This document shows, piece after piece, positions 41,847-51,364 of a stretch of DNA of 64,000 nt; the stretch's first letter is position 1; the number at the start of each line of letters is the position of its first letter. The notes beneath the pieces are model-generated. The model made no database searches, was not told the origin of the DNA, and worked only from the letters and a program-made list of their open reading frames with translations. A program made the position numbers and the translations under genes. Source of the DNA: Pseudomonas sp. DTU12.3 (GTDB lineage Bacteria > Pseudomonadota > Gammaproteobacteria > Pseudomonadales > Pseudomonadaceae); the NCBI RefSeq assembly GCF_004124275.1, contig NZ_CP027218.1, positions 4,219,501 through 4,283,500 of the forward strand. The letters are read 5' to 3'.

Positions 41847-43762
41847 AAGGCCTGGCCCTGCTGCTCGGTCTCGGCCTGTCGCTGGACGCCTTTGCGGCGT
41901 CGATGCGCTGGGGCGAGATCCGCGACGGCAGTCTGTATCTGCAAGCCGATCGGCCGGACACGGTGACCGTGCGCTGGACGCCGGCGTGGCAGGCCGAGGC
42001 CAATGAAGAGCATCTGTATCTGCTCGATGGTCAGGGCAAACTGGCGGGTGATCGCTTTATAAAGGCCAGCGAAGTGCGTGGCAGTCAGAGCTGGCCGTTG
42101 CTGCCCGGCGCGGCCAGTTATCGGCTGGAGATTCCTGGCTACAGCTTCCGCAATTACCGCATCGAACACGACGAGCGCACGGTGGCGTTGTTCGCCCCGG
42201 CAAAAGTGCATTTCAGCGCCGACACGCACAATGGCGACGAGTTGTATTTCAAGGTCGCGCCGGGTGAACACGCGGTGCTGGCGGGCAAGTTTCATGGCGG
42301 CGTCAGTGGTTTGCAGGCGCAGCGGGTCGGCGATGATCAGCAACTGACGCTGGCGCTGAAACCCTATCGCGCCTATTGGCAGTTCGATCAACTTGCCCTG
42401 CCGGTCAGCGAACGCGAACAGATCTGGCGCCTGCGCCTGCAAGGCAGCGGCAAAGCGGCTTTTTGGCTCGATGGCACGGCCAATCTGTTTGCGCAGAATC
42501 CGCAGCAACTGAAAGCGCTGCGTGAAGACGCCGGGCAGACCCGCTTGACCCTGCACGATAAAGTTCTCGGGCGCACGCCGGATCTCGGCATCGCCCTGCC
42601 CTACGTGATGCCGCCGCCAGCCAGTCATGCTGCGCTGGATACGCTGAAACCGACGGCGGCGAGTTACTACAGTTTTGTCGATGTGATGGCGAAGAATGCA
42701 CATTTCGAAGATGCGTTTCGTCGGGTGTATCAGGATCGTTTCGGCATCAAGCAGGACATTACCCTGCTGGCCGGCAGTCAGCGTCAGGCCGATTTGCGTG
42801 CCGATGTGCAAAGCAACAGCGGCCTCGATGCGTGGCTGGCCGGCACTCGTGCGCTCGGTGGCAAAGGTACGCACTACATCGGCTTTGCCGATGAGCCGAA
42901 CCTCAACTATTCCAGCTACGCGCAATATCAGGCGATTTTCACCAGCATGGCCCGCCAGGTGCGCAGCGATCCGGCGAATGCCAAGGCTGGCGTACGCATC
43001 GCCATGCCGGCCAGTTCGCGCTTGGTCAACGGGCCGTTCGCCGATAACGCGGCTAGCAAGCGCGGCATTGATTGGGCGCGGCGGTTGCTCAGCGAATCGG
43101 GCGATCAGGTCGATGCGCTGGCGTGGCACGAATGGATGATCCGCGACCTGCTCGCCACCCGCGTCTACCGCGACAGCGTGCATCGCGCCGCCGAACTGGT
43201 CGGCCTCGACGCCAAGGGTCAGCCGCGCAAAGCCTTGCTGCTCGACCAGACCAATATGTCCAGCGGCTCCAGCCTCAGCCCCTACGATCAGGAAACCCAC
43301 TACGCTTCGCTGTGGTGGGCATCGGTGGTGATCAACGCTTCGCAGGATGGCTTGCTGAGCATGCTCAACTGGTTCCAGGCCGCCGATGAGCCACAGTATC
43401 CCAAGGGGATGTTGCGGGTTTTGGGCGACGACCATTTCGAGTTGAAACCGGTCGGTCTGGCCCAGCAATTCATCGCACAGCACTGGCTGCATCAGGTGCT
43501 GTGGCTGGAAAACGATGCGTTCGAAGTCGATGTTCTGGCGATGGCCGGCGACGATCAACGCGGCTTGCTCGGGGTGAACAAAGGCACGCGTCTGCAACGT
43601 GTCGATTTGAGCGGAGCCAAATGCCCGCTGAACAACGGCGCCCTGCGCTATTTCGGCGCCGACAACCGCAGTCGCGACGCGCCGTTTACCTGCCGCGATG
43701 GACGCGTCAGCTTTGAGTTGCCGGGACAAACCCTGTTTGCACTCAGCTGGATCGCGTCATGA
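41843..43762 (+). CDS. Secreted glycoside-hydrolase-like protein
   Basis: A 639-residue protein with a signal peptide ending near DAFAAS. The first 230 residues look like beta-sandwich. The rest looks like a TIM-barrel glycosidase: HYIGFADEPNLNYSSY could hold the acid/base Glu (DEPN, compare NEP in clan A hydrolases), and LAWHEWM and LLDQTNMSSGSS lie further on. The second catalytic acid was not found. A periplasmic enzyme trimming the polymer, as PslG does for Psl, is a reasonable guess. No family was firmly recognised. It overlaps the flippase by ATGA. Confidence 0.7.
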   Translation: MKGLALLLGLGLSLDAFAASMRWGEIRDGSLYLQADRPDTVTVRWTPAWQAEANEEHLYLLDGQGKLAGDRFIKASEVRGSQSWPLLPGAASYRLEIPGYSFRNYRIEHDERTVALFAPAKVHFSADTHNGDELYFKVAPGEHAVLAGKFHGGVSGLQAQRVGDDQQLTLALKPYRAYWQFDQLALPVSEREQIWRLRLQGSGKAAFWLDGTANLFAQNPQQLKALREDAGQTRLTLHDKVLGRTPDLGIALPYVMPPPASHAALDTLKPTAASYYSFVDVMAKNAHFEDAFRRVYQDRFGIKQDITLLAGSQRQADLRADVQSNSGLDAWLAGTRALGGKGTHYIGFADEPNLNYSSYAQYQAIFTSMARQVRSDPANAKAGVRIAMPASSRLVNGPFADNAASKRGIDWARRLLSESGDQVDALAWHEWMIRDLLATRVYRDSVHRAAELVGLDAKGQPRKALLLDQTNMSSGSSLSPYDQETHYASLWWASVVINASQDGLLSMLNWFQAADEPQYPKGMLRVLGDDHFELKPVGLAQQFIAQHWLHQVLWLENDAFEVDVLAMAGDDQRGLLGVNKGTRLQRVDLSGAKCPLNNGALRYFGADNRSRDAPFTCRDGRVSFELPGQTLFALSWIAS

Positions 43763-43852
43763 AGCCAATTGCGAACATTCATGAGAAAGGCCAGGCGAAC
43801 ATAAAACCTGTGGTGAAGGGATTTGTTGTGGTGAGAGGAATTGTGCTGGGGA

Positions 43853-43970
43853 GCTTTTGTGGCGAGGGGATTTATCCCCGTTGGGCTGCGAAGCGGCCCC
43901 CGCTTTTTCAGGCTAAAGAGCGACGACTGCTTCGCAGCCGAACGGGGATAAATCCCCTCGCCACAAAAGC
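43853..43970. repeat. REPIN-like inverted repeat, family C, inside the polysaccharide operon
   Basis: Perfect 30-bp arms beginning GCTTTTGTGGCGAGGGGATT and their complement, enclosing about 58 bases with CTGCGAAGCGG / GCTTCGCAG inner arms. It is the only copy of this family here and makes up most of the only large gap (281 bp) within the operon before the modification genes. Confidence 0.88.
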
Positions 43971-44043
43971 CCTCCACCACAATCTTCACCACAGTAAACC
44001 CCCACAAGGGTTTCGCCGAGGCCAAGGTTCAGGAGCACACACC

Positions 44044-44733
44044 ATGGGCATCGTCAGCAAACTCAACGAACACATCAAGCAAAAAGGCCTGCGCGCGACC
44101 CTCGCGAAAGCGTGGAAACATTACATCTTTTCCCATCAGGAATTGCTGTGGATGGAGCGCGATCTGGTCAGCCCGGTGCCACCGCACAGCCTCAAACCCT
44201 ACCCGCCGCTGCGGGTGGTGAAAATCACACCGGACAACGCCAGTGCCTTCGCGCGCTACTTCGGCGACCGCGTCGGTACCATGGCTGAACTGGCCAACGA
44301 GGGCCACACCGGGCACATGCACCTGGACGATCAGGGCGATGCCGTGGCGTTCATCTGGGGCAGCTCGCGGGACTATTTCGACCGGCATTACTACGGCTGC
44401 ATGTTCCCGGTGAAACCCGGCGAGTTCTTCGAGTTTGGTGGTGAACTGACACGCGCCTATTGGGGCACCGAGCTGTCGGTGGATCTGCAACTGGAGCTGT
44501 GGAAAGCCATGGCCGCGCAAGGCTGCGACAAGGTCGTCGACGTCTGCGAATTTCACAACATCCCGGCGCTCAAGCTGCATTTGCGCATGGGCTATACCGA
44601 GCAGAACCGCATCATGAATGTCTACACCCTGTTCGGTCGCTGGCGCTTCTACCGCGAAAGCCGCTACAGCGGCTCACGCCTCGATGCGCTGCGCAAACCG
44701 TCCCGTCCACCCGTAACAGCCACGGCGGCCTGA
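44044..44733 (+). CDS. GNAT-family acetyltransferase-like protein, copy 1
   Basis: A 229-residue protein with a GNAT-like core. GHTGHMHLDDQGDAVAFIWGSSRDYFDRHYYGCMFPVKPGEFFEFGG precedes the likely acetyl-CoA region, and VVDVCEFHNIPALKLHLRMGY is the family's C-terminal N-x-x-A-L-x-L-x-x-x-x-G-Y signature. It is a close paralogue of the gene at 46800. The ATG behind CAGGAGC is the real start; the frame continues upstream through the repeat but has no coherent protein. It probably acylates a sugar of the polymer. Confidence 0.82.
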   Translation: MGIVSKLNEHIKQKGLRATLAKAWKHYIFSHQELLWMERDLVSPVPPHSLKPYPPLRVVKITPDNASAFARYFGDRVGTMAELANEGHTGHMHLDDQGDAVAFIWGSSRDYFDRHYYGCMFPVKPGEFFEFGGELTRAYWGTELSVDLQLELWKAMAAQGCDKVVDVCEFHNIPALKLHLRMGYTEQNRIMNVYTLFGRWRFYRESRYSGSRLDALRKPSRPPVTATAA

Positions 44734-44737
44734 GCCT

Positions 44738-45922
44738 ATGCTGACGCGATTCGAATGGCGCACTTCGCTGTGCGCCGCCGACTTCCCGGCAGCTGCGTAT
44801 GAAGCGCTGCGCCTGCAGGTGACGGATCACACGCCGTTCAACAACCTTGGCTGGTTGTGTGCGGCCGAGCAGGCCCTTGGCGAGGGTGAGCGTCTGCACA
44901 TCCTGCTGGGTTGGGAGGCGGACGAATTGCGCCTGTGCCTGCCGCTGGTGGCGAGTCGCGAGCGCTTTGCTGGCGTGCCGTTTCGGGTCTTGCATCACTT
45001 GGGCTATCCGCTGGCGGATCGCTTGGCGCTGTTGTCTTTGCTGGGCAGTGAGGACATGCGCAAGGCGCTGGTGTTGATTCGCCAACGTCTGCCCCACGCA
45101 ATGCTGCAACTCAATGAGCTGTCCGAACCTGTCGGTGAAGAAAGTGCGCTGACCGAATGGATGGCGCGCAGCTCGACCGGTGAACGAAGGCTGAGTTGTC
45201 GGGTGCCGGTGCACCTGATCAGTGAGGCCGATCATCAGGAAGTCTCCGGTGACCCACGCTACAAGCTGCGGCGGGCGCGCAAGCGAATTGCCGCGTGTGG
45301 TGCCGAAGTGCGCCGGATCATTCCCGATGCGATGAGCATGGGGCCGCTGCTGCAGCTCATCAGCGAAGTCGAAGCGGTGAGCTGGAAAGGTGATGAAGGT
45401 GTGGGGATTTTCGCCGGTGAACGCAGTCGACAATTGATCGAACGCGCGTTCACCGCCCTCGCCGGTCAAGGCCTGGTGCGCGTGGTGACGCTGGAGTTGA
45501 ACGGGCGTTGCATCAGCTATCGCCTCGGTCTGCTCGAACAGGGTCGGCTCTACGATTACAACCTCGCCTTCCTGCCGCAATACGCCGATCTGGGCAGCGG
45601 TCGGGTGTTGCTGGAAGAGTGGATTCGCTGGGGCCTGGATGACCACTGGCGCTGGATCGATGCCTCGCGGGTCAGTCTGGAAAACTCCAGCCATCAACTG
45701 CACGAACGCATGAGCGGACAACTGGAACACTGGCGCTGGAGTTTTTATTCCTGGCAGCCGAGTGGCATCGTCCTCGGTCTGGGCCTGCGCCTGTGGCATC
45801 GACTGAAACCGCACGTGCAAGCCTGGCGCGCGCGCCGTGCCGAGCATGCGAAACCCACACTGAAACCTGTCGCGGTCACCACGGAGGGCGAACATGCCTC
45901 GCCAAGTCATAGTCAACGCTGA
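44738..45922 (+). CDS. CelD/BcsL-like GNAT-fold (FemAB-type) protein
   Basis: A 394-residue protein of the double-GNAT type often found in exopolysaccharide clusters. The conserved acyltransferase part reads DPRYKLRRARKRIAACG, VEAVSWKGDEGVGIFAG, and ISYRLGLLEQGRLYDYNLAFLPQYADLGSGRVLLEEWI. It probably transfers an acyl or aminoacyl group to the polysaccharide or its precursor. It follows copy 1 after 4 bp and overlaps the next gene by 29 bases. Confidence 0.83.
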   Translation: MLTRFEWRTSLCAADFPAAAYEALRLQVTDHTPFNNLGWLCAAEQALGEGERLHILLGWEADELRLCLPLVASRERFAGVPFRVLHHLGYPLADRLALLSLLGSEDMRKALVLIRQRLPHAMLQLNELSEPVGEESALTEWMARSSTGERRLSCRVPVHLISEADHQEVSGDPRYKLRRARKRIAACGAEVRRIIPDAMSMGPLLQLISEVEAVSWKGDEGVGIFAGERSRQLIERAFTALAGQGLVRVVTLELNGRCISYRLGLLEQGRLYDYNLAFLPQYADLGSGRVLLEEWIRWGLDDHWRWIDASRVSLENSSHQLHERMSGQLEHWRWSFYSWQPSGIVLGLGLRLWHRLKPHVQAWRARRAEHAKPTLKPVAVTTEGEHASPSHSQR

Positions 45923-46685
45923 CGATTTCGGCCTCAGCCCGAACGAAAACGCGGTGATCTTCGCTGCGTTTCAGGCTGGGGTCATCAGCTCCGCCACGGC
46001 CATGGCCAACATGCCAGCGTTTGAAGCAGCCTGCGCGATGGCCCGCCATCCGAGCCTGCAAGGCCGGGTTGGCCTGCACTTCAACCTGACCTACGGACGC
46101 CCCTTGAGCCAGGCGATTCTGGCGCGTCGCACCTTCTGCGATGACTTCGGTGTGTTCGACCTGAGCCTGCCGCGTCACAGCTTCTGGCTGGGCCGCGAGG
46201 ATCGTGAAGCGGTGCGCGAAGAGTTGCAGGCGCAGTGGCAACGTTGCGTCGATCACGGCATGCGCCCCAGCCATATCGACTCTCACCAGCACGTGCACAA
46301 CATCTGGCCGATTGGCGAGATCGTCGCGCGCTTCGCCGCGCATCAGGGTGTACCGATTCGCCTCGCACGCAATCTGGGCCGCAACCTCAGCCTGCCCAAG
46401 CGCGTCTTCAAGGGTTTGCTCAATTGGCGTTTGCAGAGTCTGGCCGGTGTGACGGCCGACTATGTGTGCACGCCGATTGACCTGCGCAACGACACTTTGC
46501 CGACCGACGGCGTGCTGGAAATCGTCGCTCATCCGACTCAGCTCGGCAGCGATTTTGGTGATGCCTATCTCAATCCCGGCGAATCCCTGAGCCGCGTGCT
46601 AGAGCAGCGGCTGGCCGGGGTTGCACGGGTTTCCTACACCGATCTGAACAAGGATTTTCTACGCGGTGCCGCGGCACTCGATTGA
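45894..46685 (+). CDS. ChbG/YdjC-family carbohydrate deacetylase
   Basis: A 263-residue metal-dependent deacetylase. VIVNADDFGLSPNENAVI carries the catalytic Asp pair, GLHFNLTYGRPL and HIDSHQHVHNIWP the metal histidines, and EIVAHPTQLG the last His. Relatives remove N-acetyl groups from chito-oligosaccharides. It is the second deacetylase of the cluster, different in fold from the NodB-type one. The ATG has a GGAGGGC box and lies inside the end of the previous gene. Confidence 0.9.
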   Translation: MPRQVIVNADDFGLSPNENAVIFAAFQAGVISSATAMANMPAFEAACAMARHPSLQGRVGLHFNLTYGRPLSQAILARRTFCDDFGVFDLSLPRHSFWLGREDREAVREELQAQWQRCVDHGMRPSHIDSHQHVHNIWPIGEIVARFAAHQGVPIRLARNLGRNLSLPKRVFKGLLNWRLQSLAGVTADYVCTPIDLRNDTLPTDGVLEIVAHPTQLGSDFGDAYLNPGESLSRVLEQRLAGVARVSYTDLNKDFLRGAAALD

Positions 46686-46799
46686 GTTACATACCTTGCA
46701 ATACTTTCGAAGATGGCACTTTGAAATGAATTTGCACAGGTGATCTATACCCTCAAAAGCACCATCCACAACACCCGGGCTACGGCCACGGAGGGCATC

Positions 46800-47492
46800 A
46801 TGAGCGTCATCGAAAAACTACAAGAACGCATCCGGCAAAAAGGCTTGGGCCGCACTTTCGGCACGCTGTGGAAACGCTACGTGTTCTTCCATTGGGAACT
46901 GTTGTGGATGGAACGCGACCTGGTCAGCCCGGTGCCGCCGCACAAACTGCGCCCTTACGATGGGCTGCGCAAAGTCGATATCACCACGGAAAATGCCGGG
47001 GCGTTCGCCAAACATTTTGGTGATCGCGTGGAGACCATGGCCGAGCTGGCGGCCGAGGGTCACACCGGGCACATGTACCTCGATGCCGATGGGCATGCGG
47101 TGGGGTTTATCTGGGGCAGTCTGCGTGATTATCACGACCGTCATTATTACGGCTGCACATTCGCGGTAAAGCCCGGGGAATTCTTTGAGTTTGGCGGTGA
47201 AATGACTCGCGCGTATTTCGGCAGCAGCCTGTCGGTAGATGTGCAGGTAGCGCTGTGGGAGGCGATGGCGGCCAAAGGCTGCAACAAGGTGGTGGATGTT
47301 TGCGAGACGCACAATATTCCGGCGCTGAAGCTGCATATCCGCATGGGCTATCACGAGCAGGGGCGTGTGATGAACGTGTATTGCCTGTTCGGTCGCTGGA
47401 AGTTTTTCCGGGAGACGCGGTATGAGGGTTCACGGCTGGAACCGCTGCGCAAACCAGGGCGGCCGGTGGTGAGTGCGGCGGCGCGGGCTTGA
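46800..47492 (+). CDS. GNAT-family acetyltransferase-like protein, copy 2
   Basis: A 230-residue paralogue of the protein at 44044, with the same order of motifs: LLWMERDLVSPVPPHKLRPY, GHTGHMYLDADGHAVGFIWGS, HYYGCTFAVKPGEFFEFGGE and VVDVCETHNIPALKLHIRMGY. By eye roughly two thirds of positions agree. The start has a GGAGGGC box. It lies 114 bp after the ChbG gene and closes the polysaccharide locus. The two copies may act on different sugars or positions. Confidence 0.82.
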   Translation: MSVIEKLQERIRQKGLGRTFGTLWKRYVFFHWELLWMERDLVSPVPPHKLRPYDGLRKVDITTENAGAFAKHFGDRVETMAELAAEGHTGHMYLDADGHAVGFIWGSLRDYHDRHYYGCTFAVKPGEFFEFGGEMTRAYFGSSLSVDVQVALWEAMAAKGCNKVVDVCETHNIPALKLHIRMGYHEQGRVMNVYCLFGRWKFFRETRYEGSRLEPLRKPGRPVVSAAARA

Positions 47493-47528
47493 TTCAGATC
47501 TGAAATGTTGTGGCGATCATGAGGCCTC

Positions 47529-47657
47529 TTCGCGAGCAAGCTCAGCTCAGCTCCCACAAGGGTGCTGCTGTGCGCCGGAGACCCTTGTAGGAGCTGCCGC
47601 AGGCTGCGATCTTTTGACTTTGAAGATCAAAAGATCGCAGCCTGCGGCAGCTCCTAC
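47529..47657. repeat. Family B half-element followed by a family A REPIN
   Basis: TTCGCGAGCAAGCTCAGCTC with CTCCCACA (47529-47558) is a single, damaged family B unit. The full family A palindrome follows (47587-47657): GTAGGAGCTGCCGCAGGCTG and complement around TTTGACTTTGAAGATCAAA. Together they fill the gap between the convergent acetyltransferase and methyltransferase genes. Confidence 0.8.
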
Positions 47658-47662
47658 AGGTT

Positions 47663-48460
47663 TCAGATTTTAGTGACGATGAGGGTGAAGCACATCGGCA
47701 TCTGCGCTTGCTGATTCAGATACTGGTCATACACCTCTTCCCGATTCGAATGCGCATACTCCTTGAAGTGCGCGATGTTCAGCCCGGCCGCAATCGCACC
47801 GCTGAAGATGGCGCCAAGGTTATGCACAAACCAATACGACTTCGCCGCCTGCTGCTCAACTTTGCCGACGTAGACAATCGGCTCTTCCTGCACAAACGGT
47901 TCGGCGCGGAAATACGAGCTGGCGAGGCGGTACGGATCTTCGCCATCCGGGTCGACCATTTCCAGGAACGGATGGGTTTCGTAGATCACCAGTTTGCCGC
48001 CCGGTTTCAGGGTCTTCGCAACGTGGCCGAAAAACTCGCCGATGTCGGGCATCCAGTTGAGAACACCGATGGTGATCAGCGCCACGTCGAAGCGATTGTG
48101 CAAGGACGCTGGCAGGTGATGAATATCGCTTTCAATGAACTCGGCGTTGTGCGGCGAACGCTTGTTCAGCTGCCGCGCCTGTTCGAGAAACGCCGCCGAC
48201 TGGTCGACACCGACCACACTGCGCGCACCGAGCGCGAACAACGAAAGACTCTCGCGGCCGTTGTTGCAGCCCAGTTGAATCACATCCTTGCCGTCGACCT
48301 CAAGCAACCCGCTCAACGTCTCATCGAGGCAAGAGAAATCCGCCTGCGCAACTTCGCCGAGTAATGCCCGCCAGTCAGGCGAATCCTGGTGATGGCGGGC
48401 GGAATCGTTCCACGCCTGTCGATTGCTGTCGATGGCGGTTTTTTTGTTGGGCACTTCCAT
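47663..48460 (-). CDS. Class I SAM-dependent methyltransferase
   Basis: A 265-residue cytoplasmic methyltransferase. The SAM site VIQLGCNNGRESLSLFALGA (motif I), VVGVDQS (motif II acid), FIESDIHHLP and FDVALITIGVLNWM (motifs III-IV) and TLKPGGKLVIYETHPFLEM are clear. YWFVHNLGAIFSGAIAAGLNI follows near the C-terminus. The substrate is unknown. The ATG lies behind GGAGTGC. It is monocistronic, bordered by repeats on both sides. Confidence 0.9.
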   Translation of the reverse strand: MEVPNKKTAIDSNRQAWNDSARHHQDSPDWRALLGEVAQADFSCLDETLSGLLEVDGKDVIQLGCNNGRESLSLFALGARSVVGVDQSAAFLEQARQLNKRSPHNAEFIESDIHHLPASLHNRFDVALITIGVLNWMPDIGEFFGHVAKTLKPGGKLVIYETHPFLEMVDPDGEDPYRLASSYFRAEPFVQEEPIVYVGKVEQQAAKSYWFVHNLGAIFSGAIAAGLNIAHFKEYAHSNREEVYDQYLNQQAQMPMCFTLIVTKI

Positions 48461-48551
48461 GGCGCACTCCGGACGATGCTCGTGATTGAGCGGATCCGAG
48501 TCTAGATCAGCCCGCCAATCCCGGTTGTTACAAACTTGTAAACCACCCCCT

Positions 48552-48633
48552 GTAGGAGCTGCCGCAGGCTGCGATCTTTTGATCTTGTTTTTAAGATCAA
48601 GATCAAAAGATCGCAGCCTGCGGCAGCTCCTAC
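48552..48633. repeat. REPIN-like inverted repeat, family A
   Basis: Near-perfect copy with arms GTAGGAGCTGCCGCAGGCTG and complement, and a centre TCTTGTTTTTAAGATC. It lies between the methyltransferase and the toxin-antitoxin pair. Confidence 0.9.
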
Positions 48634-48706
48634 AAATGAAGCGATCGTTGCCTACAAATGCCGACGATTTTTCAAGGTTTGATAGAAGACTTGGCTGACT
48701 GCTCGC

Positions 48707-48726
48707 CTGTATCTACTTGGATACAG
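48707..48726. promoter_or_regulatory. Palindromic operator of the toxin-antitoxin operon
   Basis: CTGTATCTACTTGGATACAG has 7-bp arms CTGTATC / GATACAG around TACTTG and ends 7 bases before the toxin ATG. HigA-type antitoxins repress their own operon at such sites, so this is the likely autoregulatory operator. Confidence 0.7.
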
Positions 48727-48733
48727 TCGGGCA

Positions 48734-49027
48734 ATGAATTATCTTATTCGACAAACAGCGGTATTTCAGGCTTGGCACCAATCGGTTCGAGACCTGCGGG
48801 CCAAGGTGGCCATCGCCCGCCGCATTGATCGGGCTTCAACAGGAAATCTCGGCGACGTCAAATCGGTGGGTGATGGCGTCTCTGAAATGCGCGTAGATGT
48901 GGGTGCGGGCTTTCGGGTGTATTTCACGATGCGTAACGGTGCAGTCATCGTTCTTTTGGCTGGAGGCGACAAATCTTCACAAAACGCAGACATCCGACGC
49001 GCACAAAAAATGGCTAAGGAGGTTTAA
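48734..49027 (+). CDS. RelE/HigB-superfamily toxin
   Basis: A 97-residue type II toxin of the addiction-module killer (gp49-like) group. AWHQSVRDLRAKVAIARRIDRAS is the N-terminal helical part, and SEMRVDVGAGFRVYFTMRNGAVIVLLAGGDKSSQ the conserved sheet with basic and hydroxyl residues. RelE-fold toxins cut mRNA on the ribosome. Toxin before antitoxin is the HigBA order. It lies between repeats and has its own operator. Confidence 0.88.
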   Translation: MNYLIRQTAVFQAWHQSVRDLRAKVAIARRIDRASTGNLGDVKSVGDGVSEMRVDVGAGFRVYFTMRNGAVIVLLAGGDKSSQNADIRRAQKMAKEV

Positions 49028-49029
49028 CC

Positions 49030-49335
49030 ATGAGCCAGACGTTGACGAATTTCGACATGGCAGCACTGCTGGACAGTGACGAAGCCATCAGCGAATACCT
49101 GTCTCAGGTACTCGCAGACGGGGATAACGAAGAGTTTCTTCGCGCAATCGGCTATGTGCTCAAGGCGCGCGGGATGACGCAGATAGCCAAAACTTCTGGC
49201 ATGGGTCGCGAGAGTCTGTACAAGGCGTTCGCACCGGGTGCAAAACCGCGCTTCGACACGGTTTTGAAAGTTATGCATGCCCTTGGCATCGATCTTTACG
49301 CACAGCCGGGGCACGTGAGCCACCCGATTTCCTGA
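49030..49335 (+). CDS. HigA/HI1420-like antitoxin
   Basis: A 101-residue antitoxin with a C-terminal helix-turn-helix (RAIGYVLKARGMTQIAKTSGMGRESLYKAFAPG). This is the HI1420-type partner of gp49-like toxins: it binds the toxin and represses the operon. The start is 2 bp after the toxin stop with an AAGGAGG box inside the toxin gene, so the antitoxin is probably translated strongly. Confidence 0.9.
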   Translation: MSQTLTNFDMAALLDSDEAISEYLSQVLADGDNEEFLRAIGYVLKARGMTQIAKTSGMGRESLYKAFAPGAKPRFDTVLKVMHALGIDLYAQPGHVSHPIS

Positions 49336-49337
49336 GT

Positions 49338-49377
49338 GTAGGAGCTGCCGGAGGCTCGGGCCGCCGGCTGCTCCTAC
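49338..49377. repeat. Short family A variant hairpin
   Basis: GTAGGAGCTGCCGG and CCGGCTGCTCCTAC enclose AGGCTCGGGCCG. It lacks the GATCTTTTGATC centre of other family A elements and may act as the terminator of the toxin-antitoxin operon. Confidence 0.7.
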
Positions 49378-49442
49378 ATTGGTTTCGTGGGGGGCAGCTA
49401 TAGTTAATAGCCTTGGGGAAAACCGTATTTGCAGGTGCCGCC

Positions 49443-49790
49443 ATGCATAGGCTCGATCGGCTGCTGTTGATGGGTTGTCTGCTTGCTGCCAGTCAGGCGC
49501 AAGCGCTGGACAGCAATTTTGTTTACTACGGGCCGAACCAGCCCTTCGCTCACCCTGCCCCGTATTCACTGAGTTCCACGCCGCCCAAGCCTTATGACGA
49601 TACGGCGCCGCAGGATTTTGTGGTGATCCCGGGTGACCACGAGTTCTCCGATTCGCAATTGCCGACGGTGGCGGATGCGACGGTGCGGGTGTTTATCCGC
49701 ACGTACGATGCCGAGCGCGGGATTTATGTGAATGACGAGGTACTGGATCCGGGGTGTTTGCTGGAGTGTTTGAGTCGGCAGCAGCGTTGA
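49443..49790 (+). CDS. Small secreted hypothetical protein
   Basis: A 115-residue protein with a signal peptide (MHRLDRLLLMGCLLAASQAQA). The mature part is proline- and aspartate-rich (FVYYGPNQPFAHPAPYSLSS, PPKPYDDTAPQDFVVIPGDHEF) and ends with two cysteines in DPGCLLECLSRQQR, possibly a disulphide. No family was recognised. It is monocistronic, between repeats. Confidence 0.72.
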   Translation: MHRLDRLLLMGCLLAASQAQALDSNFVYYGPNQPFAHPAPYSLSSTPPKPYDDTAPQDFVVIPGDHEFSDSQLPTVADATVRVFIRTYDAERGIYVNDEVLDPGCLLECLSRQQR

Positions 49791-49827
49791 TTCGGGTGAC
49801 CACATATCTGCAGACACCACAGAACCC

Positions 49828-49916
49828 TGTGGGAGCGGGCTTGCTCGCGAATGCGGTCTGTCAGCCGACATCAAAATGACTGACACACCGCATTCGCGAG
49901 CAAGCCCGCTCCCACA
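49828..49916. repeat. REPIN-like inverted repeat, family B
   Basis: Arms of about 30 bp, TGTGGGAGCGGGCTTGCTCG and onward with ATGCGGT, and their complement, enclosing about 29 bases. It lies between convergent genes and may end both transcripts. Confidence 0.9.
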
Positions 49917-49933
49917 TTGGATTTGCGGTGGGG

Positions 49934-51364
<1,431 letters not shown>

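Noticed and set aside
43759..44043. Upstream extension of the first acetyltransferase-like gene
   Set aside because: It translates the inverted repeat; a good ribosome site lies just before ATG 44044, matching the paralogue's start.
47529..49916. Cluster of repeats as a possible CRISPR array
   Set aside because: The elements are palindromic, irregularly spaced, of different families, and no cas genes are present.
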